A stretch of 64,000 nucleotides of DNA from Capsicum annuum (taxonomy: Eukaryota > Streptophyta > Magnoliopsida > Solanales > Solanaceae). Where the stretch lies: positions 219,693,442 through 219,757,441 of the forward strand of contig NC_061115.1 of assembly GCF_002878395.1 (NCBI RefSeq), in the 5' to 3' direction. A model generated the notes under the pieces. That model searched no databases. It saw only the letters and a list, made by a program, of their open reading frames with translations, and was not told where the DNA came from. Position numbers and translations under genes: made by a program. The stretch's first letter is position 1. Every line of letters starts with the position of its first letter. Shown here one piece after another: positions 26,301 through 40,849 of the stretch.

Positions 26301-29300
26301 CCCAGGGTCCAGGCATGCTGTGGGCTGAAAATCGACCGGGGCATCCTAGGAAGGTTATAAATCGTTCTACCATTGTCCATTTAAATTTTTGTTTCCATTT
26401 GGGTGGACAAATGGGCGATACGGCGCGAACGAGGCATTTTCAGGCAAAATCGATGGGCTATAATCCATATTTTTGGGGGTGGACCCGGGGTTCGGGCATG
26501 ATGTGGGAAGAAAATTGACCGGGGCATGCCAGGAACATTGGGTAACATCCCATTGTGGTTCGATTAATGAGCAAAACAGCATAAACGGGGTGATTTTGGG
26601 CGAAATTATGTGCTATAAGCTACAGTTTCAGGGTTGGACCCGGGGTCCGGGCGTCCAGTGGGCTAAAAATTGATTGAGGCATGCCAGGGAGGTTTGGGAT
26701 CATCCCAGTATGGGCCGTTTAATTTTTTATGGCTATTTGGTTGGACAAGCGAGAGAAACGTTGCGAACAGAGTATTTTTAGGTAAAATCGGTGTGCTATA
26801 GCCCACGGTTTTGGGGGTGAGCTCGGGGTCCGGGCATGTTATGTGTTTAAAATTGACCTAGGTGCACCACGGAGGTTAGGGATCGTCCCAGTGTTGTCCG
26901 TTTAAATTTTCGTGGCCGTTTGGGTGGACGAACGAGAAAAATGGGGTGAACGAGGTATTTTCAAGTGAAATCAGAGTGCTATAGCCCACGATTTTGGGGG
27001 TGGGCCTGGGGTCCGGGCGTGTTGTGGGCCAAAAATCAATTGGGGCGATTTGGGTGGACAAACGGGCGAAACAGCGCAAACGTGGCATTTTCAAGCGAAA
27101 TCGGTGTGATATAGCCCACGGTTTAGGGGGTAGGCTAGGGATCCGGGCGTGTTGTGTGCCAAAAATCAATTGGGGCATGCCAGTGAGTTTTAAGATCATC
27201 CTAGTGTGTTCTATTTAAATTTTGTGGACATTTGGGTGGATAAACAGGAGAAGCGACGCAAACAGAGCATTTCCAGGCGAAATTGGTCTACTATAGCCAA
27301 CGGTTTTGGGGGTGGGCTAGGGGTCCGGGTGTGCATCAGGCCCAAAATCAACCGAGGTGCACCAAGGGGGTTGAGGATCATCCCGGTATTGTCCAATTAA
27401 ACTTTTGTGGCCATTTGGGTAGATAAACAGGCAAAACAGTGTAAATGAGGCATTTTCGGGTGAAATCAGTGTGCTATACCCTACGATTTCAGGGGTGGGC
27501 TTAGGGTCTGGGTATGTTGTGGGTCAAAAATCGACTGGGGTATGCCAGGGAAGTTAGGGATCGTCCTAGTATGGTTCGTTTAAATTTTTATGGCCATTTG
27601 GGTAGACGAATGGGCGAAACAGCGCGAACGGGGCATTTTCAGGCAAAATCTATGTGCCATAGCCCACAGTTATGGGGGTGGGCCCGGGGTCTGGGTGTGC
27701 TGTGGGATGAAAATTAACTGGGGTATGCCAAGGAGATTGGGGATCGTCCCAGGATGATTCGTTTAAATTTTTGTGTCCATTTTTGTGCTATAGCCCACGG
27801 TTTTGAGCGTGTTCTCAGGGTCCAAGCATGCTTTGGGCTAAAAATCGATCTAGGCATGCTAGGAAGATTGGGGATCGTTCTAGTATGATCCGTTTAAATT
27901 TCTGTGGCTATTTGGGGGGATAAATGGGCAAAACATCATGAATGGGGCATTTTTGACCAAAATTAGTGTGCTATTGCCCACGGTTTTGGGGGAGGGTCCA
28001 GGCGTGCTGTCAGCCAAAAATTGACCAGGCCATGCTATGGTGGTTGGAAATCATCCCAGTGTGGTCTGTTTAAATTTTGGTGGCCATTTGGGTTGATAGA
28101 GCGTTCTCGAGCGAAATCGGTATGCTATAGCCCACGAATTTGGGGGTGGGCCCAGAGTCCGAGCGTGTTGTGGGCGAAAAAGTGGCTGACGAGTGCCAGG
28201 GATGTTAGGTATTATCCCAGTGTGGTCCGTTTAAAGTTTCGTGGCCATTTCGGTGAAAAATGGGCCAAACGACACGAATGGGGCATTTTCGGTCGAGGTT
28301 TTGGGGTTGGGCCCAGGGTCCGAGCATGATGTGGGCCAAAAATTGATTGGGGCATGTTAGGGAAGTTTGATCATCCCAGTGTGGTCCATTTAATTTTTCG
28401 TGGCCATTTGGGTGGAAAAATGGGAGAAACGATACGAACGAGGTTTTTTTGGGAAAAATCGGTGTGCTATAGCCCTCGGTTTTGGGGGTGGGCCCAGGGT
28501 TCGGGCATGCTGTGTGTGAAAAATTGACCAGGGTGCACCAGGGAGGTTGGGGATCATTCCAGTGTAGTCCGTTTAACTTTTCGTTGCCATTTGGATGGAC
28601 AAACGGGTGAAACAGCGCGAACGGGGCATTTTCGAGCAAAATCATTGTGCTATAGCCCATGATTTCAGGGGTGGGCCCAGGTTTCGGGCATATTGTGGGA
28701 CAAAATTCAACTGATGCATGTCTGGTAGGTTGGGGATCATCCCAGTGAGGGTGGACAAACGAGCAAAACAGTGCGAATAGAGCATTTTCAGGCAAAATCG
28801 GTGAGATATAGCCCACAGTTTTGTAGGTGAGAAGGGGGTTTGAGCGTGTTGTGTGCCAAAAATTGACCGGGGTATGACAGGGAGGTTAGGTATCGTCCCA
28901 GTATGGTCTGTTTAAATTTTTATGGCCATTTGGATGGACAAATAGGAAAAACAGGAAATGGGGCATTTTTGGGCAAAATCAGTGTGTTATAGCCCTCGGT
29001 TTTTGGGGGTGGACCCAGGGTTCAGTCATGCTATGGGATAAAAATTGACTGGGGCGAGACAGGGAGGTTGGGAATCATCCCAATATTGTTCGTTTAAATT
29101 TTGGTGACCATTTAGATGGACAAATAGGCAAAACAACAGGAATAGGGCATTTCTGGGTGAAATCAGTGTGCTATGCCCCACTGTTTTGGGGGTGGGGCCG
29201 GGGCCCAAGCATACTGTGGGCCAAAAATCAATCGGGGCATGCCAGGGAGGTTAGGGATCGCCCCAGTGTGGTCCATTTAAATTTTTATGGCTATTTGGGT

Positions 29301-31579
29301 TGACAAATGGGCGAAACGATGCGAATGGAGAATTTTCGAGCAAAATCGGTGTGCTATAGCCCGCAATTTTAGGGGTGGTCCCGGGTTCTGGGCGTTCTAT
29401 ACATCAAAAATCGACTCAAGCATGCCAGGGAGGTTGGGGATCATCTTAGTGTGGTCCGTTTAAATTTTTGTGACTGATTTGGTGGACAAACGGCATGAAC
29501 AGGACATTTTTAGGCAAAATCTGTATGCAATAGCCCACGGGTTCAAGGGTGGGCACGGGGTCCAAGCATGTTGTGGGCCGAAAATCGACCAGGGTATGCC
29601 AGGGAGATTAAAGACCATTCCAAAATGGTCCGTTAAAATTTTCATGGCCATTTGGGTGGACAAACGAGCAAAACAGCACAAACGAGGCATTTTCGGGCAA
29701 AATTAGGGTGTTATAGCCCATGATTTTGGGCGCGGGCTCGGGGTCCGGCGTGCTGTGGGCCAAAAATTAATCAGGGCATGCCAGGGTGGCTGAGGATCGT
29801 CCCAATGTGGTCCGTTTAAATTTTATTGTCCATTTGGATGGACAAACGGGTGAAACCATGCAAATGGTGCACTTTTGGGTGAAATCGATGAGCTATAGCC
29901 AACGGTTTCGAGCATGCTATAGGCTGAAAATTGATCGGGGCATGCCAGGGAGGTTAGGGATCATCCTAGTGTGGTCCGTTTAAAATTTTATTACCAAATT
30001 GGTGGACAAACTATGCGTACGGGGCATTTTCGGGGAAAATTAGTATGCTATAGCCTACAGTTTTAGGGATAGGCCCGGGGTTCGAGTGTGCTGTGTGTCG
30101 AAAATTGACCGGCGCATGCCAGGGATATTGAGGATTATCCCAGTATGGTCCTTTTCAATTTTTGTGGCTATTTGGGTTTACAAACGGACGAAACGACGCT
30201 AACAAGGCATTTTCTGGCAAAATCGATGTGCTATAACCCACAGTGTCTAGGGTAGTCCCGAGGTCTGGATGTGCTATGTGCCAAAAATCTATTAGGGCAT
30301 TCCAAGGCGGTTGGGGATCGTCCCAGTGTGGTCTGTTTTAATTTTCCTGGCCATTTGGGTGGACAAACGGGCAAAACGGTGTGAATGGGGAATTTTCGAG
30401 CAAAATTAATATACTATAGCCCATGGTTTTGGGGTGGGCCCAGGGTCCGGACGTGCTGTGTGCCAAAAATTGACTGGGGCATGCCAGGGATATTGGGGAT
30501 TGTCCTAGTGTGGTTCGTTTAATGTTTTTAGCCATTTGGGTGGACAAACGGGTGAAACAGCACGAACGGGGCATTTTCAGGCAAAATCAGTGTGCTATAG
30601 CCCACAGTTTCAAGGTTAGACTCGAGGTCCAGGCGTGCTGTTGGCCAAAACTCAACCGATCCAATCCAGGGAGGTTCGGCATCATCCCATGTGGTCCATT
30701 TAATTTTTTGTGGCCATTTGGGTGGTCAAACGAGAGAAATGGCACGAACGGAATATTTTTGGGTGAAATTGGTGAGCTATAGGTCACGATATTGGGGGTA
30801 GGCCTCGGGTTCGGGCGTGTTGTGGTTCAAAAATTTACCGAGGCACACCAGGGAGGTTAGGGATCATCCCAGTGTTGTCCATTTAAATTTTTGTTTCCAT
30901 TTAGGTGGACAAGCAGGCAAAACAGCGCTAACGGGGCATTTTCGGGCGAAATCAGAGTGCTAGAGCCGACGGTTTTGGGGTGGGCCCGAGGTCCAGGCAT
31001 GTTGTGGTCCAAAATTCAATTGAGGCATGCTAGGAAGGTTGGTGATCATCCCATTTTGGTTCGTTTAAATTTTTATGGCCATTTGGGTGGACAAACATGA
31101 GAAACTGCGAGAACGGGGCATTTTCGGGCAAAATCATTATGTTATAGCCCACAATTATGGGGGTGGGCCCGAGGTCCATGCATTCTATGGGTCAAAAATT
31201 GATTGGAGCATGCTAGAGACATTGGAGATCATCTCAGTATTGTCCGTTTAAATTTTCGTGTCCATTTGGGTGGACATACAGGCGAAATGGGGAGAATGGG
31301 GCATTTTCGGGCGAAATGAGTGTGCAATAACCTACGGTTTTGGCGGTGGGCCCAGGGTTCAGGCGTGTTGTGGACCAAAAATTGACTGGGGCATGCTAGG
31401 GAGTTTAAGGATCATCCCGGTGTCATTCTTTTAAATTTTCGTGGCCATTTAGGTGGACAAACGGGCGAAACGGCGCAATCGGGATATTTTTGGGCAAAAT
31501 TAGTGTGTTATAGCCCATGATTTTGGGGGTGGGCTCAGGGTTCGGGTGTGATGTGGGCCGAAAATTGATTGGCTTATGT

Positions 31580-34500
31580 CAGGGAGGATGGGGATCGTCC
31601 CAGTATGGTCCGTTTAAATTTTCATAACCATTTTCGTGGACAAACAGGCGAAACGGCATGAAAGGGGCATTTTTAGGCAAAATCTGTGTGCTATAGCCCA
31701 TGGTTTTGAGGGTGGGCCCAGGGTCCGAGCGTGCTATGGACTGAAAATCGATCGAGGCATGCCAGGGAGGCTGGGGATCATCCCAATATGGTCTGTTTAA
31801 ATTTTTGTGGCCATTTGCGTGGACAAATAGGTGAAACGGCACGAATGGGGCATTTTTAGGCAAAATTGGTCTGCTATAACCCACCATTGGCCAGGGTTCT
31901 GGGCGTGTTATGGGCCAAAAATCAACCGAGGTACGCCAGGGATGTTTGGGATCATATTAGTGTGGTCCGTTTAAAGTTTTGTGGCCATTTAGGTGGACAA
32001 ACGAGCGAAATAGAACGAACGGGCCATTTTTGGGCGAAATCGATATGCTATATCCCACGGTTTTAGGGTTAGGCCAGGGGTTCGAGTGTGCTGTGGGTTG
32101 AAAATTAACCGATGAACCAGGTAGGTTGGGTATCATCCCAGTTGTCCATTTTAATTTTTGTGGCTATTTGGATGGACAAACGGACGAAACGAGGTGAACG
32201 GGGCATTTTCGGGAAAAATCTGAGTGCTATAGCCCACAATTTTTGGGGTGGCCCCGAGTTCAGGCGTGTTGTGTGTCAAAAACTGATTGGGGCATGATAG
32301 GGAGGTTCGGGATCATCCCAGTGTGGTCCGTTTAAATTCTTATGGCCATTTGGGCGGACAAACAGGGGAAATGGTGCGAATGGGGCTTTTTTAGGTGAAA
32401 TCGGTGTGCTATAACCCATGGTTTTGGGGGTTGGCCCGGGGTCAAGGGTCCGGGTGTACTGTGGGCCAAAAATTGATCGGGGTGCGCCAGGGATGTTTGG
32501 GACCATCCCAGTGTTATCTGTTTAAAATTTTGTGGCCAGTTGGGTGGATAAACAGGTGAAACGGTACGAATGGGGCATTTTCAGGCGAATTCAGTGTGCT
32601 ATACCCTACGGTTTTTGGGCAAAATCGGTGTGATATAGCCCACTATTTTTGAGGTGAGCCCGGGGTTCAAGCGTTCTGTGGACCAAAAATCAATTGGGGC
32701 ATGCCAAGGAGGTTAGGGATCGTTCTAGTATAGTCCATTTAAATTTTCGTGGCCATTTAGGTGGACTAACAGGCGAAATGGCATGAATAGGGCATTTTCA
32801 AGCAAAATCAGTGTGCTGTAGCCCATGATTTTATGGGTAGGGTCGGGTCCAGATATGATATGGGCCAAAAATCGATCGGAGCATGCCAGGCAGGTTGGGT
32901 ATCATCCCAGTGTGGTCCGTTTAAGTTTTTGTGTCCATTTCAGTGATCAAAAATGTGAAAGACACTGACGTGGCATTTTCGAGTGAAATAGTTTTGCTAT
33001 AGCCCATAGTTTTAGGGGTGGGCCCTGGATCTGGGCATGTTATGGGCCGCAAAATGAATGAGGCTTGCTAGGGAGGTTGGTGATCGTCCCAGTATTGTCC
33101 GTTTAAATTTTTGTGGTTATTTGGGTGGACAAATGAGTGAAACGGCGTGAACGACACATTTTCGGGTAAAATCGATGTGCTATAGCACGATTTTGAGGGT
33201 AGGCCTGGGGTACGGGCGTTCTATCAGTCAAAAATTAACCAGGGTGTGCAAGGGAGGTTGGGGATCATCCCTGTATGGTCCATTTAAATTTTAGTGGTAA
33301 TTTAGGTGGACAAACGGGTGAAACGATGTGAACGGGGCATTTTCGGGTGAAATTGGTGTTCTATAGCCCTTAGTATCGGGGGTGGGCCCATGGTTCGGGC
33401 GTGATATGGGCTAAAAATCGACTTGGGTGAGCCACGGAGGTTAGGGATCGTCCTAGTGTGGTCCGTTTAAATATTTTCTGCCAATTTGGGGGACAAACGG
33501 GGCTTTTTTGGGAGAAATCTGTGTGCTATAGCCCACGGTTTTGAGGGTGGGCTCGGGTTCCAAGCATGCTGTGGGCTGAAAATCGACCAGGGAATGCCAG
33601 GGAGGTTTTGGATCATCCCAGTATGGTCCTATAAGTTTTTATGGCTATTTGGGTGCACAAACGAGCAAAACAGCACAAACGGGGCATTTTCGAGCGAAAT
33701 TAGTGTGCTATAGCCCATGATTTTGGGGGTGGGCCCGGGGTCCGGGTGTGCTGTGTGGTAAAAATCGATCGGGGCATGCCAGGGTGGTTGGGGATCATCC
33801 TAGTATGGTCCATTTAAATTTTTGTGTCCATTTAGTTGGACAATCGGGTGAAATGGTGCAAATGGGGTACTTTCTGGCAAAATCGGTGTGCTATAGCCCA
33901 CGGTTTTTGGGGTGGGACCCGAGTTCGGGTAGGCTATGGCCTGAAAATTGACCGGGGCGTGCCAGGGAAGTTTTGGATCATCTTAGTGTGGTTTGTTTTA
34001 ATTTTCATCGCTATTTGGGTGGAGAAACAACATGAACGGGGCATTTTTGGGCGAAATTGGTGTACTATAGATCATAGTTTTGGGGGTAGACTCGAGGTCT
34101 GGGTTTTCTGTGGGCCAAAAATCGACGGGGCATGCCAGGGAGGTTGGGGATCATCCCAGTGTGGTCCGTTTAAATTTTCATAGCCATTTAGCTGGACAAA
34201 CGGGCAAAACGACATGAATAGGGCATTTTCCAGGGAAATTGGTGTGCTATAGCCCATGGTTTATGGGGTTCGCCTGAGGTCCAGACGTGTTGTGGGCCAA
34301 AAATCGATCGGGATATGCCTAGACGATTGGGGATCGTCCCAGTGTGGTCTGTTTAAATTTTTATGGCTATTTGGGTTGACAAACAGGCAAAATGGCATGA
34401 ATGAATCATTTTCAGGCAAAATTGATGTGCAATAGCCCATGGTTTCGGGTGTGTGCTCGGGGTCCGGGCGTGCTATCGGACGAAAATTGATCGAGGTAGT

Positions 34501-34900
34501 CCAGGGACGTTGGGGATCATCCCAATATGGTTTGTTTAAATTTTTGTGGCTATTTGGGTTGATAAACGGTTGAAATGGTGCAAACGGGGTATTTTTGGGT
34601 GAAATCAGAGTGCTATAACCCACGATTTTGGGGCTGGGCCCAGGGTCCAAGCGTGCTGTGGGCCAAAAATTGATCGAGGCATGCCAAGAAGGTTGGGGAT
34701 CATCCCAGTATGATCTGTTTAAACTTTTGTGGCTATTTGGGTCAACAAACGAGCAAACAGTGCAAACAGGACATTTTCAGGTGAAATCAGTGTGATATAG
34801 TTAACGGTTTCGGGAGTGGGCCCAGGGACCGGGCGTATTGTGTGCTGAAAAATTACCGAGGAATGCCATGGAGTTTTGAGATCATCCCAGTGTGGTCCGT
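31580..34900 (+). repeat. Higher-order module X, copy 1
   Basis: Shares private variants with 35571-38400: GGCATGAAAGGGGC at 31655 and 35617, GAAAATTAACCGAT at 32100 and 36071, GGGCTTTTT in a shortened monomer near 33500 and 37205, and CCAGACGTGTTGTGGGC near 34,281 and 37,986. It contains an out-of-register junction near 32,605, where CGGTTTTTGGG runs into GCAAAATCGGTG. Confidence 0.85.
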
Positions 34901-34964
34901 TTAAATTTTTGTGAGATTATGGGTGGACAAACATGCAAAATGGAGCATTTTTGGGCAAAATGGG

Positions 34965-35565
34965 TGTTCTATATTACACAGTTTCAGGGGTGGGCCTGGG
35001 GTCCGGGCATGCTATAGGCCACAAATCAAATGAGGCATTCTAAGGAGGTTGGGGATCATCCCAGGGTTATCTGTTTAAATTTTTGTGGACAATTGGGTAA
35101 AACAGCGTGAACGATGCATTTTCAGGTGAAATCGATGCGCTATAGTACACGGTTTAGGGGGTGGGCCCAGGGTACGGACTTTTTGTCTGTTACAAACCGA
35201 TCGGGGTATGCTAGGGAGGTTGGATATCATACCATTTTGATCCATTTAAATGATGTAAATGGGGCATTTTTGGGTAAAATCGATGTGCAATAGCCCATGG
35301 TTTTGGGGGTGGGCTTGGGGTCCAAGCGTGCTGTGGCCCGAAATTCAATCGGGGCATGCCAGGGATGTTGGGGATTGTCCCAGTGTGGTCCATTTAAAGT
35401 TTTGTGGCTATTTAGGTGGGCAAACTGGCTAAACAATGCGAACAAAGTATTTTTAGGTAAAATTGATGTGCTATGGCCCACGGTTTTGGGGTTGGTCCCG
35501 GGGTTCGGGCGTGCTATGGGCCCAAAATTAATAGAGGAAATACAGGGAGGTTAGGAATCATCCCA
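34965..35565 (+). repeat. Higher-order module T, copy 1
   Basis: Marker CTATATTACAC at 34970, shortened monomer at 35241. The terminal marker is diverged (AATACAGGGAGG rather than CAATCCAGGGAGG). This is the most diverged of the five copies. Confidence 0.82.
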
Positions 35566-35570
35566 ATGTG

Positions 35571-38400
35571 GTCCGTTTAATTCTTCGTCGTATTTGGGTG
35601 GACTAACAAGAGCAACGGCATGAAAGGGGCATTTTTAGGCAAAATCTGTGTGCTATAGCCCACGGTTTTGAGGGTGGGCGCAGGGTCCGAGCGTACTGTG
35701 GACTGAAAATCGATCGGCGTATGCCAGGGAGACTGGGGATCATCCCAGTATGGTTTGTTTAAATTTTTGTTGCCATTTACGTGGACAAATAGGTGAAACG
35801 GCACGAATTGGGCATTTTTAGGCAAAATTGGTGTGCTATAACCCACGGTTTCGAGGGTGGGCCAGGGTTCTGGGCGTGTTGTGGGCCAAAAATCAACCGA
35901 GGCATGCCAAGGATATTGCGGATCATATTAGTGTGGTCCGTTTAAAGTTTCGTGGCTATCTGGGTGGACAAACGAGTGAAATAGCACGAACGGGCCATTT
36001 TTGGGCAAAATCGATATGTTATATCCCACGGTTTTAGGGTTTGGCCAGGGGTTCGGGTGTGCTGTGGGTTGAAAATTAACCGATACACCAGGTAGGTTGG
36101 GGATCATCCCAGTTGTCCATTTTAATTTTTGTGGCCATTTGGATGGACAAACGGATGAAACGGGGTGAACGGGGCATTTTCGGGAAAAATCTGAGTGCTA
36201 TAGCCCATAATTTTTGGAGTGGCCCCGAGTTCAGGCGTGTTGTGTGTCAAAAACTGATCGGGGCATGATAGGGAGGTTCGGGATCATCCCAGTGTGGTCC
36301 GTTTAAATTTTCATGGCCATTTGGGCGGACAAACAGGGGAAACGGTGCAAATAGGGCTTTTTTAGGTGAAATCGGTGTGCAATAGCCCACTATTTTGGAG
36401 GTGGTCCCGGGGTTCGAGCGTGCTGTGAACCAAAAATCAATTGAGGCATGCCAGGGAGGTTTGGGATCGTTCTAGTATGGTCCATTTAAATTTTCGTGGC
36501 CATTTAGTTGGACTAACAAGCGAAATGGCACGAATAGGGCATTTTCAAGCAAAATCGGTGTGCTGTAGCCCACGATTTTGTGGGTGGGGCCAGGCAGGTT
36601 AGGTATCATCCCAGTGTGGTCCGTTTAAGTTTTCATGGCCATTTTAGTTTTCAAACGGGTGAAACGACACTGACGTGGCATTTTTGAGTGAAATAGTTTT
36701 GCTATAGCCCATAGTTTTAGGGGTGGGCCCTAGGTCTGGGCATGTTATGGGCCGCAAAATGAATGGGGCGTGCTAGGGAGGTTGGCAATCGTCCCAGTGT
36801 TGTCCGTTTAAATTTTCGTGGTTATTTGGGTGGACAAATTAGTGAAACGGCGTGAACGACATATTTTCGGGCAAAATCGATTTGCTATAGCACGATTTTG
36901 AGGGTGCGCAAGGGGTACGGGCATTCTGTCAGTCAAAAATTGACCAGGGTGTGCAAGAGAGGTTAGGGATCATGCCTGTATGGTCCGTTTAGATTTTTTT
37001 GGCAATTTAGGTGGTCAAACGGGTGAAACGATGTGAACGGGGCATTTTCGGGTGAAATTGGTGTTCTATAGCTCTCGATATCGAGGGTGGGCCCAGGGTT
37101 CGGGCGTGATATGGGCCAAAAATCGACTTGGGTGAGCCACGGAGGTTAGGGATCATCCTAGTGTGGTCCGTTTAAATTTTTGCGGCCAATTTGAGGGACA
37201 AACGGGGCTTTTTCAGGAGAATCCTGTGTGCTATAGGCCACGGTTATGAGGGTGGGCTCGGGTTCCAAGCATGCTGTGGGCTGAAAATCGACCAGGGAAT
37301 ACCAGGGAGGTTTCGGATCATCCCAATATGGTCCTTTAAATTTTTATGGCTATTTGGGTGCACAAACGGGCAAAACAGCACAAACGGGGCATTTTCGAGC
37401 GAAATTAGTGTGCTATAGCCCATGGTTTTGGGGGTGGGCCCGGGGTCCGGGTGTGCTGTGTGATAAAAATCGATCGGGGCATGCCAGGGTGGTTGGGAAT
37501 CATCCCAGTATGGTCCATTTAAATTTTTATGTCCATTTGGGTGGACAATCGAGTGAAACGGTGCAAATAGGGTATTTTCTGGCGAAATTGGTGTGCTATA
37601 GCCCACGGTTTTGTGGGTGGGCCCCGGGTTCGGGCAGGCTATGGCCTGAAAATTGACCGGGGCATGCCAGGGAAGTTTTGGATCATCTTAGTGTGGTTCG
37701 TTTTAGTTTTCATCGCTATTTGGGTGGAGAAACAACGTGAACGGGGCATTTTCGGGCGAAATTGGTGTACTATAGACCATAGTTTTGGGGGTAGACTCGG
37801 GGTCTGGGTTTTTTGTGGGCCAAAACTCGATGGGGTATGCCAGGGAGATTGGGGATCATCCCAGAGTGGTCCGTTTAAATTTTCATGGCCATTTAGCCGG
37901 ACAAACGGGCAAAACGACGTGAACAGGCATTTTCCAGGGAAATTAGTGTGCTATAGGCCACGGTTTCTGGGGTTCACCTGAGGTCCAGACGTGTTGTGGG
38001 CAAAAAATTGATCGGGATATGCCAAGACGATTGGGGATCGTCCCAGTGTGGTCTGTTTAAATTTTTATGGCTATTTGGGTGGACAAACAGGCAAAACGGC
38101 ATGAACGAATCATTTTCAGGCAAAATCGATGTGCAATAGCCCATAGTTTCGGGTGTGGGCTCGGGCTTCGGGCGTGCTGTGGGACGAAAATCGACCGAGG
38201 CATCCCAGGGACGTTGGGGATCATTTTAGTATGGTCTGTTTAAATTTTTGTGGCTATTTGGATTAATAAACGGATGAAATGGTACAAACGAGGTATTTTT
38301 GGGTGAAATCAGAGTGTTATAACCCACGGTTTTGGGGCTGGGCCCGAGGTCCAGCCGTACTGTGGGCCAAAAAATGATCGAGGCATGCCAAGAAGGTTGT
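35571..38400 (+). repeat. Higher-order module X, copy 2
   Basis: Copy of 31580-34900 but about 400 bp shorter. The offset falls from 3971 to 3705 between 32.1 and 33.5 kb and to about 3560-3570 by 35 kb. Deletion joints are visible near 36,365, 36,585 (GTGGGGCCAGGCAGG) and 38,396 (AAGGTTGTGTGCTG), where the first copy has the full monomers. Confidence 0.85.
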
Positions 38401-38522
38401 GTGCTGAAAAACTACCGAGGAATGCCAAGGAGTTTCGAGATCATCCCAGTGTGGTCCGTTTAAATTTTTGTGAGATTATGGGTGGACAAACATGCAAAAT
38501 GGGGCATTTTCAGGCAAACTAG

Positions 38523-39150
38523 GTGTTCTATATTACACAGTTTCAGGGCTGGGCCTGGGGTTCGGGCATGCTCTGGGCCGCAAATCAAATGAGGCATTCT
38601 AAGAAGGTTGGGGATCATCCCAGTGTTATCCGTTTAAATTTTTGTGGTCATTTGGGTGGAAAATTGGGTAAAATGGTGTAAACGATTTATTTTCAGGCGA
38701 AATCGATGCGCTATAGTACACGGTTTAGGGGGTAGGCCCAGGGTACGGACTTTTGGTCTATAAAAAACCGATCGGGGTGTGCCAGGGAGGTTGGAGATCA
38801 TACCATTGTGATCCATTTAAATGATGCAAATGGGGCATTTTCGGGTAAAATTGATGTGCAATAGCCCATGGTTTTGGGGGTGGGCTCGGGGTCCAGGCGT
38901 GCTGGGGCCCAAAATTCAATCGGGGCATGCCAGGGATATTGTAGATCATCCCAGTGTGGTCCATTTAAAGTTTTGTGGCTATTTAGGTGGTCAAAAGGGC
39001 GAAACAATACGAACAGAGTATTTTCAGGTAAAATCGATGTGCTATGGCCCACGGTTTCGGGGTTGGTCCCGGGGTTCGGGCGTGCTGTGGGCCCAAAATT
39101 GATAGAGGCAATCCAGGGAGGTTCAGGATCATCCCAATGTGGTCCGTTTA
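38523..39150 (+). repeat. Higher-order module T, copy 2
   Basis: Marker CTATATTACAC at 38528, shortened monomer at 38812, terminal marker CAATCCAGGG at 39109. The last two are 297 bp apart, as in copies 3, 4 and 5. Confidence 0.87.
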
Positions 39151-39239
39151 ATTCTTCGTTATATTTGGGTGGACTAACAAGAGAAACGGCACGAATGGGG
39201 CATTTTCGGACGAAATCGGTGTGCTATATCCCACGGTTT

Positions 39240-40065
39240 TAGGGTCGGGCATGCTGTGGGTCAAATATTGATCGGGGTGCACCAGGGAGGTTGTGGATCA
39301 TCCTAGTGTTATCCGTTTAAATTTTCGTGGCTATTTGGGTGGAGAAACGGAAGAAACAGTGCGAATGAGGCATTTTTGGGCAAAATTAGAGTATTATAGC
39401 CCACAGTTTTTGGGGGTGAGCTCGGGGTTTGGGCATGATGTGGGCCAAAAATTGACTGAGGCATGCCAGGGAGGTTAGGTATTATCCTAGTGTGGTTCGT
39501 TTAAATTTTCGTGGCCATTTTGGTGGACAAACAGGAGAAACAACGCGAATGGGGCATTTTCGAGCGAAATCGGTGTGCTATTATAGCCCACGGTTTTGGA
39601 GGTAGGCCCAGGGTCCAGGCATGCTGTGGGCCAAAAATTGACCTGGGCACGACATAGGGGATGGGATCATCCCAGTGTTGTCCGTTTAAATTTTTGTGGC
39701 CATTTGGGTGGACATACAGGCGAAACGACGTGAATCGAGCATTTTCTAGCGAAATCAATGTGCTATACCCCACATTTTTGGGGGTGAGCCCAGGGTCTAG
39801 GCATGCTGTGGATGAAAAATCAACTGAGGCAAGCCAGGGAGGATAGGGATCATCCCAGTATGGGTTTTTTAAATTTTTGTGGCCATTTAGGAGGACAAAC
39901 GGTTGAAACGGCATAAACGGGACATTTTCGAGTAAAATTAGTGTGCTATAGCCCACGGTTTTGTTGGTGGGTCTGGGGTTCGGGTGTGATGTGGGCAAAA
40001 AATTGATCTAAGCATGCCAAGGAGGTTGGGGATCATCCCAGTGTAGTCTGTTTAAGTTTTTGTGG
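39240..40065 (+). repeat. Higher-order module Y, copy 1
   Basis: Marker GAGTATTATAG at 39391. It retains a 24-bp segment at 39609-39632 that is missing from Y copies 2 and 3. It also carries GGTTTTTTAAATTTTTGTGG near 39,865, shared with the other Y copies. Confidence 0.84.
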
Positions 40066-40124
40066 CCATTTGGGTGTTCAAATGGGCGAAACGATGCAAA
40101 TGGGGCATTTTCGGGCAAAATAGG

Positions 40125-40745
40125 TGTTCTATATTACACAGTTTCAGGGGTGGGCCTGGGGTCCGGGCGTGCTCTGCACCGTAAACAAACAAGGCATTCT
40201 AAAGAGGTTGGGGATCATCCCAGTGTTGTCCGTTTAAATTTTTGTGGTCATTTAGGTGGACAAATGGGCAAAACGGCTCGAACGACGCATTTCAGGCAAA
40301 ATCGATGCGCTATAGCACACAATTTTGGGGGTAGGCCTAGGGTACAGACGTTTTTCTATCAAAAACCGATCGGGGTGTGCCAGGAAGGATGGAGATCATA
40401 CCATTTTATCCATTTAAACGACGCAAATGGGGCATTTTCGGGTAAAATCGATGTGCAATAGCCCACGATTTTAGGGGTAGACCCGGGGTCCAAGCGTGCT
40501 GTGGCCCAAAATTCAATCAGGGCATGCCAGGGATGTTGGGGATCATCCCAGTGTAGTCCATTTTTAGTTTCGTGGCTATTTAGGTGGGAAATCAGGTGAA
40601 ACAACGTGAACGGAGTATTTTCAGGAAAAATCGGTATGTTATGGCCCACGGTTTCGGGGTTGGTCCCGGGGTTCGGGCGTGCTGTGGGCCCAAAATTAAC
40701 AGAGGCAATCCAGGGAGGTTTGGAATCATCCCACTATGGTCCGTT
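40125..40745 (+). repeat. Higher-order module T, copy 3
   Basis: Marker CTATATTACAC at 40130, shortened monomer at 40409, terminal CAATCCAGGG at 40706 (297 bp later). Confidence 0.87.
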
Positions 40746-40849
40746 TAATTCTTCATGGAATTTGGGAGGACTAACAGGAGAAACGGCATGAATAGGGCAT
40801 TTTCAGATGAAATCGATGTGCTATAGCGCACGATTTTAGGGCCGGGCTT

